Origin: Actinomycetes bacterium | GTDB lineage: Bacteria > Actinomycetota > Acidimicrobiia > Acidimicrobiales > Acidimicrobiaceae | Assembly: GCA_021844725.1 (NCBI GenBank) | Contig: JAKBSX010000237.1 | Coordinates: 1 to 5,644, forward strand | Direction: 5' to 3' | Length of the DNA: 5,644 bases | In this document: positions 1-5,019 of the stretch, in pieces | Numbering within the stretch: the first letter of the stretch is position 1 | How the letters are laid out: each line of letters begins with the position of its first letter | Translations under genes and position numbers: made by a program | The notes under the pieces: model-generated | What the model was told of the DNA's origin: nothing | What the model saw: the letters and a program-made list of their open reading frames with translations, nothing else | Databases searched by the model: none

Positions 1-901
1 TCGGTAGTGAAATACTTCTCCATCCAGCGGTTGAGCGAACACGCGTAGATCGCGGACAACCAACGATTCGAACAGCAGACTTAGCGCTGAGAGGTCTCTA
101 ACCAGTCTGTCGCTTGCGGCGCCGATCGCAGCGACTGCAAGGGAGGGGTCAACGAAGTGGCGCTTCATCGAGTGCCGCAACGGGGTTCGAGACCGCAAAT
201 GTGGTGACCATGCCGGTTGGTTTTCAATTACCATGAGTCGTTCCAACGCATCAAGGTAGTCAACGACCGTATTATGGGCCAGCGGGCCATAATCTCCTCC
301 GGTATCGATAGCCAAGACGTCGATGGTAACTTCTTGTAGCGACATTGTGCGCAAGCGATCGCAGGAGGCGCTGAAGTCTATCAGGATCTCGACGACCACC
401 TGCAACCCTTGGAACGTCGACATGGCGAATGTTATCGAGGTAGTCACGTACCGAGCGTGCTGCCGCAGGTGTACTTAGTTCGAGATGTCGTGGCCAACCG
501 CCTCGCACAATGAGATCAGCAAGATCCGCAATCGACATATCATGCTGCTGTGATCTTGGCGAATTGCCATCCATAAGCTCCCTCAGGGAAATTGTGCCTG
601 CGGAGTGACCGGTCTCGAATATTGTCATTGGACGCATTTTCAAGATCGAGAATCGGCCAGCGCCGCTGTGGCGGTTGGTGTCATCGTTCGGAACTGACGA
701 ACCGGTAAGTATGAACTGTCCAGGCGCCTTGCGCAGGTCAAGAGTTCTTCGAACTTCATTCCAGATTATCGGGTATTCTTGCCACTCGTCGAGGAGCCTA
801 GGAGAGGCTCCTTCTAGTATCAGCGATGGATCAATGTCCAGCGCGAGTTGGGCTTGGATGTCAGTGTCTAGCATCACCGAACTGTCGGCACTTATGGTAG
901 C
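1..901 (-). pseudogene. Truncated, frameshifted AAA_14/DUF4143-type ATPase remnant
   Basis: The minus strand encodes most of an AAA-type ATPase of the AAA_14 plus DUF4143 architecture, a poorly characterised prokaryotic family. Counting from the GTG at 877, visible motifs are a Walker B-like LLDEWQ (28-33), a sensor-like FILTGS (55-60), RHSGAGR (69-75), MRPM (81-84) and GGWP further on. The frame breaks near 334: one extra A (+ strand T at 334/335) sends it to a stop at 272-274. The family-like sequence continues in another frame from 333 to position 1 without a stop, including the segments VVDYLDALERLMVIE, MKRHFVDPSLAVAA and LLFESLVVRDLRVF, so the gene runs out of the window. At the 5' end an in-frame TAA lies at 904-902, and no frame upstream shows a Walker A loop, which normally precedes this region by some tens of residues. 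There is no Shine-Dalgarno before 877. I infer a dead gene. The frameshift alone could be a sequencing error; the missing N-terminus is an independent lesion. Confidence 0.82.
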
Positions 902-972
902 TTAAAATGTGTTCATGATAGTTTTGGAAAGCTTCTATCTAACTTTTTTCATGCAGGGTTCTCTTAGATACG

Positions 973-999
973 ACAGCTAGAACCTGCGGTAATAGCTGT
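973..999. promoter_or_regulatory. 27-bp interrupted dyad upstream of the operon promoter
   Basis: Perfect 7-bp arms ACAGCTA (973-979) and TAGCTGT (993-999) enclose a second, inner pair ACC (982-984) and GGT (988-990) around a TGC centre. The only non-pairing positions between the arms are a 2x2 GA/AA interruption and the centre. It lies about 25 bases upstream of the -35 box. Position and symmetry suit an activator or repressor binding site. On the plus strand it is followed by four T residues (999-1002), so a weak intrinsic terminator is the alternative, but no plus-strand gene precedes it in the window. The dyad is seen directly; its function is inference. Confidence 0.45.
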
Positions 1000-1024
1000 T
1001 TTACACAATTGTTTGAAAATCTAC

Positions 1025-1053
1025 TTGACACTCGTATTGTCGGTTATTATGAT
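1025..1053 (+). promoter_or_regulatory. Sigma-70-type promoter of the operon
   Basis: A perfect -35 hexamer TTGACA (1025-1030) and a 5-of-6 -10 hexamer TATGAT (1048-1053) are separated by exactly 17 bp. Transcription would begin near 1059-1062, giving a leader of about 55 bases before the amidohydrolase start at 1117. A second -10-like TATTAT (1045-1050) overlaps but would leave only 14 bp of spacing. The surroundings are AT-rich and free of coding signals. This is the only consensus-like promoter found upstream of the five plus-strand genes. Confidence 0.75.
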
Positions 1054-1061
1054 GACGACTG

Positions 1062-1078
1062 TCGACACTTTGTGTTGA
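1062..1078. promoter_or_regulatory. 17-bp near-palindrome at the expected transcription start (candidate operator)
   Basis: TCGACAC (1062-1068) and GTGTTGA (1072-1078) are inverted copies with one mismatch around a TTT centre. The element begins about 9 bases after the -10 box, at or just after the expected transcription start, a classic place for a repressor operator. In RNA the mismatch becomes a G-U pair, so a 7-bp hairpin with a 3-base loop at the very 5' end of the mRNA is equally possible and might stabilise the transcript. No U-run follows, so it is not an intrinsic terminator. No regulator gene is present in the window to match with it. Confidence 0.5.
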
Positions 1079-1116
1079 GAAGGTAATTTGCTAACGTAAT
1101 CGGAGAGGGACGGGGG

Positions 1117-2175
1117 ATGGAGCCATACAAGGTTGCTCTAATTCAGCAGGAGACAAAAGTTATTGTCAATCCGAGTGAACGGGATGGCATTATCGAACAG
1201 AATCTTGACCGCATTTTTGAACTAATTCAATGGACTTTTAATCGAGTTGGCGAAGTTCGCCTTGCCGCATTTTCTGAATATGGGATCATTGGGCAATACA
1301 GACCCCGGACGGTAGATGAATGGATTGATCTCGCTGAAACGATCCCCGGTCCAGTCACCGATAAGATTGCTGAGCAAGCCCGAAGGCTGGGGGTGTATAT
1401 CGTAGGAAACCTTTATGAACGTGACGATACCTGGCCCGGCAGGCTTTGGAACACTAACTTCATTATCAACGATGAAGGCAAGATAATCCTCAAGTATCGT
1501 AAAAACAACGGTCCCAATAATCTAAATACGGTTTATACCGGACCCGGCGATGTCTATGACGAGTACACAGCACGTTACGGCGAATTGAGTATGTTCCCGG
1601 TCGTCGATACACCGATCGGAGTTTTGGGTACTCTTACTTGCACAGACATTATATTCCCCGAGATGGCTCGCTCATTAGCACTTCAGGGAGCAGAGGTCCT
1701 CATCCATCCGACAGCCGAACCATGGTCTGATGTGGATCAGATGTGGGACATTTTTAGGCGTGCCAGGGCCTATGAGAATCTTGCGTATTTTTTATCGGTA
1801 TGCGCCGGAGCATTTTTGGGGTCAGATCGGCCCAGAAACGGATATCGCGGCAATTCACAAGTGATAGACCATATGGGACGAGTTGTCTCGATTGCGGCAG
1901 GTTCCGGAGAAGCTGTTTGTGTGGGGCAAGTTGACATCAATGCCTTGAGAGAGATGCGAAGCAGAAAGCCCGGCTCAAGTGGTCATGAGTGGAACCAGCT
2001 AGTCGAGTTACGGAGCGATCTTTTTGCCGAGGTCTATAAGCGGGCACAGAGGTGGCCGAATAATGGCTGGTCTGACAAATTAATTAAATCAACTGTCGAA
2101 ACTCGGGAAAAAGGTCGAGAGATAATTGATTCACTGCTCGAAAAAGGCTTCCTCAAGAAGCCGGATTATTCCTAA
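1117..2175 (+). CDS. Nitrilase-superfamily carbon-nitrogen hydrolase (amidase-like)
   Basis: Predicted cytoplasmic 352-residue enzyme of the carbon-nitrogen hydrolase superfamily, which cleaves amide, nitrile or N-carbamoyl C-N bonds through a Glu-Lys-Cys triad. Candidate catalytic residues are Glu54 (AFSEYG), Lys129 (KYRKNNG) and Cys175 (TLTCTDIIFPE). The Glu-to-Lys distance of 75 equals that of aliphatic amidase AmiE (Glu59, Lys134). Other family signs are GAEVLIHPTAEPW after the Cys, the RARAYENLAYF helix, and GNSQVIDHMGRVV near residues 245-257. The Lys-to-Cys interval is 46 residues, against 32 in AmiE, because of an added segment containing GPGDVYDEYTARYG. No Glu occupies the Lys+8 position used as the second Glu in AmiE. 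The C-terminal tail (about 285-352) is charged and helical-looking. The ATG at 1117 has GGAGAGG at 1102-1108 with 8-base spacing. It is the first gene after the promoter. The catalytic class is secure; amidase, nitrilase or carbamoyl-amidase activity cannot be told apart, and the natural substrate is unknown. Confidence 0.92.
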   Translation: MEPYKVALIQQETKVIVNPSERDGIIEQNLDRIFELIQWTFNRVGEVRLAAFSEYGIIGQYRPRTVDEWIDLAETIPGPVTDKIAEQARRLGVYIVGNLYERDDTWPGRLWNTNFIINDEGKIILKYRKNNGPNNLNTVYTGPGDVYDEYTARYGELSMFPVVDTPIGVLGTLTCTDIIFPEMARSLALQGAEVLIHPTAEPWSDVDQMWDIFRRARAYENLAYFLSVCAGAFLGSDRPRNGYRGNSQVIDHMGRVVSIAAGSGEAVCVGQVDINALREMRSRKPGSSGHEWNQLVELRSDLFAEVYKRAQRWPNNGWSDKLIKSTVETREKGREIIDSLLEKGFLKKPDYS

Positions 2176-2186
2176 CCTGAGCTGCT

Positions 2187-2192
2187 AGGTGA
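2187..2192 (+). promoter_or_regulatory. Ribosome binding site that favours ATG 2198 for the ABC ATPase
   Basis: AGGTGA is a perfect stretch of the anti-Shine-Dalgarno complement and sits 5 bases before the ATG at 2198. The longer frame opens at GTG 2189, but that codon lies inside this site and has no purine-rich sequence at proper distance upstream. Translation most likely begins at 2198. Confidence 0.6.
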
Positions 2193-2197
2193 ACGCC

Positions 2198-3064
2198 ATG
2201 GAAATTAGAGGTTTGGAGGAGTCGTTGCCCGAAGCGCCACTGAGTGGTAGTGACACTGTTTATGTCGAGTCGGACCACGTGAGCATCGGTTATCGGAGCA
2301 AGCGGACTGGCATCTACAAGCCTGCTTGCTCCGATCTTAATTTCAACATCAAGCGAGGCGAGTTTGTTGTAATTATCGGTTCCAGTGGTTGCGGTAAGAC
2401 GACTTTTCTTGAAGCTGTAGCTGGATTGGTTCCCGTAACAAGGGGCGAAATTCGTATTGGAGGTCATGCAATTAAAGGGCCAGGGAAGGAGCGTTCGCTT
2501 GTATTTCAAAGTCCTTCCCTATTTCCGTGGCGGAACGTTAGAGACAATGTGTTGTTTAGCTTGCAGGCGCAGCGGAACCTAACTCCAGAAACAAAGGCCC
2601 GAGCAGAGGACCTTATAGCATTAGTGGGGCTTAAAGATGTGATGGAAAGTTACCCTCATGAACTTTCAGGGGGGATGAAACAAAGGGTCAATTTAGCACG
2701 AGCGCTGGTGACGCAACCCCAACTTCTTTTGCTGGACGAGCCCTTTGGGGCGTTGGACGCTCAAACTCGGGAAATGATGCAGCATGAGCTTGTAAGGATT
2801 TGGCAGGCTGCTGATCTTGGCGAAGCCCGTAATGCAATTTTTATAACTCATGATGTAGAAGAGGCGGTATTCCTGGCCGATCGGATTTTGGTATTTTCAA
2901 AATCTCCTGCTTCGTTGGCTGCTGATATTCGAGTGGAGCTTCCCAGGCCTCGTTTGCCTGCGCATAAACGCAGCCCAGAGTTTCTGAAGTTTCAAGATCT
3001 GGTACTTAGTTATCTCTATCAGGGTGACTCTAACCCTCGGGAATCGGCGGAGGATTCGAGATGA
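2198..3064 (+). CDS. ABC transporter ATP-binding protein, NitT/TauT (nitrate/sulfonate/taurine-type) family
   Basis: Cytoplasmic ATPase subunit that powers the importer encoded with the next two genes. Numbered from the upstream GTG (2189), the full set of nucleotide-binding motifs is present: Walker A GSSGCGKT (64-71), Q-loop Gln107 in VFQSPSLFPWRNVRDNV, ABC signature LSGGMKQR (159-166), Walker B LLLLDEP with catalytic Glu184, D-loop GALD (187-190) and H-loop His221 (FITHDVEEAVFLADRI). The LFPWRNV stretch and the short C-terminus without an added regulatory domain are typical of the SsuB/TauB/NrtD branch. There is a roughly 25-residue N-terminal extension before the first strand. From the preferred ATG it is 288 residues, slightly longer than the usual 250-270. 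It begins 22 bases after the amidohydrolase stop and its TGA overlaps the permease ATG (ATGA), which indicates translational coupling. The substrate is determined by the binding protein, not by this subunit. Confidence 0.95.
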   Translation: MEIRGLEESLPEAPLSGSDTVYVESDHVSIGYRSKRTGIYKPACSDLNFNIKRGEFVVIIGSSGCGKTTFLEAVAGLVPVTRGEIRIGGHAIKGPGKERSLVFQSPSLFPWRNVRDNVLFSLQAQRNLTPETKARAEDLIALVGLKDVMESYPHELSGGMKQRVNLARALVTQPQLLLLDEPFGALDAQTREMMQHELVRIWQAADLGEARNAIFITHDVEEAVFLADRILVFSKSPASLAADIRVELPRPRLPAHKRSPEFLKFQDLVLSYLYQGDSNPRESAEDSR

Positions 3065-3894
3065 GCTTAGCGACTTCCGATAGAGCGCCGTCAACCACCG
3101 AAAGCGACGATGGACCTTCGAGGGGTATTGTCAACTGGATTAGGAATCACACCAAAACTGCATATGGGGTCCTTGGAGTAGCGACGGTTCTAATTTTATG
3201 GCAGTTGACGGCGGTTACTGGGCTTGTGAATGTGACAATCGCCAGCGATCCGACTCGAGTCATTGCTGCCGAAATATCGTTGTTTTCAAGCGGGCAAATC
3301 TGGGGTCCCCTTGGTGGTACAGCCATAGAAGTGGGCTGGGGTATGTTGATCACCCTGGTAGTCAGTATTCCATTGGGCCTGATACTTGGGCGAGTCCGAG
3401 CACTTTACGACATGACTGAACCGATAATAAATATTTTGAATTCGGTGCCCTATGTACTTTTTCTTCCGGTAATTATCTTTTGGTTCGGTATCGGAGTCCA
3501 GTCAAGAATTCTGTTAGTGATTTGGGCAGCTACCTTGCCGTTAATTATTAACACTACGGCTGGTGTGCGAAACCTGAATTCGGACTACATCCGGGTTGCA
3601 CGGATGTGTTGTGCGGGAAGGTGGACGTTTTATCGATCGGTATTGTTTCCGGCGACTCTGCCATACATATTGACTGGTATTCGTTTGTCAATCGCCAGGG
3701 CTTTGGTTGGAGCAATTGTAGCTGAGTTTTTTCTTTCTGGAGGAGGTTTGGGGTATTTCGTCCAGACTGCTACCTCGAATTTTGACATGAATGAAGCAAT
3801 GGCAGGGATATTGATTATGGCAGTAGTAGCAGTGGTTCTGACTCGACTAATTGGTCGGCTGGAACGTCGTTATACACATTGGTCACAAGGCTAG
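3061..3894 (+). CDS. ABC transporter permease, NitT/TauT family
   Basis: Integral inner-membrane subunit, probably a homodimer, forming the pore of the importer. The 277-residue protein has a hydrophilic N-terminal tail (1-33) and hydrophobic segments at about 34-56, 88-110, 126-145, 149-166, 201-222 and 245-266, the six expected for BPD_transp_1-type SsuC/TauC permeases. The cytoplasmic EAA coupling loop is at about 179-201 (VARMCCAGRW through FPATLPY). The position usually occupied by the loop's conserved Gly appears to be Cys184, with Cys183 beside it, a mild oddity. The NSVPYVLFLPVIIFWFGIG segment and the SGGGLGYF motif (226-233) are family hallmarks. The ATG overlaps the ATPase stop, and GGAGG at 3049-3053 sits 7 bases upstream. 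The stop is 9 bases before the binding-protein gene. Confidence in family is high; substrate unknown. Confidence 0.94.
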   Translation: MSLATSDRAPSTTESDDGPSRGIVNWIRNHTKTAYGVLGVATVLILWQLTAVTGLVNVTIASDPTRVIAAEISLFSSGQIWGPLGGTAIEVGWGMLITLVVSIPLGLILGRVRALYDMTEPIINILNSVPYVLFLPVIIFWFGIGVQSRILLVIWAATLPLIINTTAGVRNLNSDYIRVARMCCAGRWTFYRSVLFPATLPYILTGIRLSIARALVGAIVAEFFLSGGGLGYFVQTATSNFDMNEAMAGILIMAVVAVVLTRLIGRLERRYTHWSQG

Positions 3895-3903
3895 GGGACA
3901 GTA

Positions 3904-4959
3904 ATGAAAAGAGTAGGGAACGTGGGATTGAAGGGGAAATTGTCGACAACAGCAGCCGCCATCAGTGTGGCTTTGTTAGCCGCATCATGCGGTAGCGGCT
4001 CAGCATCGTCGAACAGCTCGTCGACTACGGCTGCGAAGTCGAGTGCAACAACTGCGGCAGCTTCGGCGGCACCAATTTCAATTACTATTGGCGATACGGC
4101 TATTGGTGCTGGTTATGCCGATATTTATGTTGGGATACAGGATGGGATTTTCAAGAAGAATGGTTTGAATGTCAAACTCGTAAAGCTCAACACCAGTTCT
4201 CAGTTGGTGCCGGCACTTGTGGGTGGCAGTGTGCAGATAGGTGTTGGAGTTGCAGATGATTCGGCGGCTGCAATAATGAAGGGTTATCCTCTAAAGTTCA
4301 TTGCATTGTCTGAAAGTCACTACAATCTGGAACTTTGGGGAGACTCAAGCATAAAGTCAGTTGCGGGTTTGGTTGGTAAAAAGGTAGCGTTGTCGGCTCC
4401 AGACTCGGAGAGCGATTTCGGACTGACTGCGTTGCTTGCAGCGAACCACATTCCAAATAGTGCGGTACAGCGAGTGTATACCGGCAGCATCCCTGGAATG
4501 GTGGCAGCCCTCGAAAGCGGATCAGCCAACGCTCTTTTGACTCAGCCTCCTCAGGGTACCTCTACGGGCAAAAAAGGCTTTGTGAAAATAGCTTCGTTGT
4601 CTAATTTACCCTTTGCTGTTGGTGCCTACACCGTTACCGCTGCATATGCCAAAGCGAATCCGACGGTGCTACAGAGGTTTGCCAAGGCTGAAGTTCAAAA
4701 TCTTCAATTCTTGAGAGCACATCCAAATAAGACGATCGCAGCAATCGAGTCAAATAGCGGGATTAGCAATGCGGCTCTGGCAAAGTATGCGTATAACTTC
4801 TTCCTGAACGTGTGGACAAAAACTCCCACCGTTGACCCGTCGTTAATACAGGCAGCGTTTCAACGGGCCGCGCTCAAAGCAAAGAAGACTCCACCAACCA
4901 ACATAAATCAGTACATCGACAACAGCTTTGTGCAAGCGGCACTGAATTCGGCAGGCTAG
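3904..4959 (+). CDS. Substrate-binding lipoprotein of the NitT/TauT-type ABC importer (NMT1/SsuA-like)
   Basis: Extracytoplasmic receptor that captures the ligand and delivers it to the permease. The 351-residue precursor starts with a basic n-region (KR, K10, K12), a hydrophobic core (about 15-28) and a lipobox LLAASC with Cys29 as the lipidated residue. A low-complexity Ser/Thr/Ala linker fills about 30-57, a tether commonly seen in actinobacterial lipoproteins. The periplasmic-binding domain follows: the GYADIYVGIQDGIFKKNGL segment (about 69-87) matches the family's opening strand and helix, then ALVGGSVQIGVG, the KSVAGLVGKKVAL hinge region and ALESGSANALLTQPP. This pattern is that of NMT1/THI5-like receptors for sulfonates, nitrate, pyrimidine precursors and other small nitrogen or sulfur compounds. 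AGGGGA at 3893-3898 is 5 bases before the ATG and overlaps the permease stop. The ligand cannot be read from the sequence; the flanking C-N hydrolases suggest an amide or ureido compound. Confidence 0.93.
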   Translation: MKRVGNVGLKGKLSTTAAAISVALLAASCGSGSASSNSSSTTAAKSSATTAAASAAPISITIGDTAIGAGYADIYVGIQDGIFKKNGLNVKLVKLNTSSQLVPALVGGSVQIGVGVADDSAAAIMKGYPLKFIALSESHYNLELWGDSSIKSVAGLVGKKVALSAPDSESDFGLTALLAANHIPNSAVQRVYTGSIPGMVAALESGSANALLTQPPQGTSTGKKGFVKIASLSNLPFAVGAYTVTAAYAKANPTVLQRFAKAEVQNLQFLRAHPNKTIAAIESNSGISNAALAKYAYNFFLNVWTKTPTVDPSLIQAAFQRAALKAKKTPPTNINQYIDNSFVQAALNSAG

Positions 4960-4978
4960 TCGAGTATTTGATTCAAGG

Positions 4979-4997
4979 TTGACTGCGGAGTTGACTG
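4979..4997 (+). repeat. Short tandem direct repeat TTGACTG in the 60-base gap before the last gene
   Basis: TTGACTG occurs at 4979-4985 and again at 4991-4997, 12 bases apart. Both copies resemble a -35 hexamer (TTGACA). The first could pair with a weak TAGGCT (5001-5006) at 16 bp. The second would need TTTAAT (5015-5020), which overlaps the start codon and is unlikely. It may be a weak internal promoter or chance; the rest of the 4960-5019 gap shows no terminator hairpin, so readthrough from the binding-protein gene is expected. Confidence 0.3.
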
Positions 4998-5007
4998 GGT
5001 TAGGCTT

Positions 5008-5013
5008 AGGGAG
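5008..5013 (+). promoter_or_regulatory. Ribosome binding site defining a TTG start
   Basis: AGGGAG lies 6 bases before TTG 5020. The codon just before this TTG is an in-frame TAA (5017-5019), so the reading frame cannot extend further upstream. The first in-frame ATG is not reached until near 5170, inside the conserved core. The site therefore fixes the unusual TTG start. Confidence 0.7.
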
Positions 5014-5019
5014 TTTTAA

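Larger units (their letters stand above)
902..1116. other. Intergenic control region between the dead ATPase gene and the operon
   Basis: This stretch is visibly AT-rich compared with both sides and has no coding sequence I can support on either strand. It contains the 27-bp dyad, the promoter and the near-palindrome described separately, plus the perfect palindrome ACAATTGT (1005-1012) about 12 bases upstream of the -35 box. A weak GATAG/CTATC inverted pair (917-921, 935-939) is followed by a T6 run (944-949), too feeble to call a terminator. The left border coincides with the point where the ATPase homology stops, so the region may have arrived with the operon. Confidence 0.6.

Noticed and set aside
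675..905. Plus-strand open frame of 76 codons
   Set aside because: It lies antisense within the ATPase remnant, whose family-like protein is on the other strand; its product shows no recognisable motif and there is no ribosome binding site.
917..949. Possible intrinsic terminator: GATAG/CTATC arms then a T6 run
   Set aside because: The stem is only 5 AT-rich base pairs with a 13-base loop, and no plus-strand gene precedes it in the window.
1045..1050. TATTAT as the -10 box
   Set aside because: Spacing to the TTGACA would be 14 bp; the overlapping TATGAT gives the ideal 17 bp.
2189..2191. GTG as start of the ABC ATPase
   Set aside because: It overlaps the AGGTGA ribosome binding site of the ATG at 2198 and has no good site of its own; kept only as a less likely alternative.
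2153..2509. Minus-strand open frame of 118 codons
   Set aside because: It is antisense to the start of the ABC ATPase, whose Walker A and Q-loop motifs are unmistakable.
3904..4959. Assigning the importer to nitrate, taurine or thiamine precursor uptake
   Set aside because: The NMT1/SsuA-like fold serves many ligands and no residue pattern here singles one out; the neighbouring enzymes point to C-N bond compounds instead.
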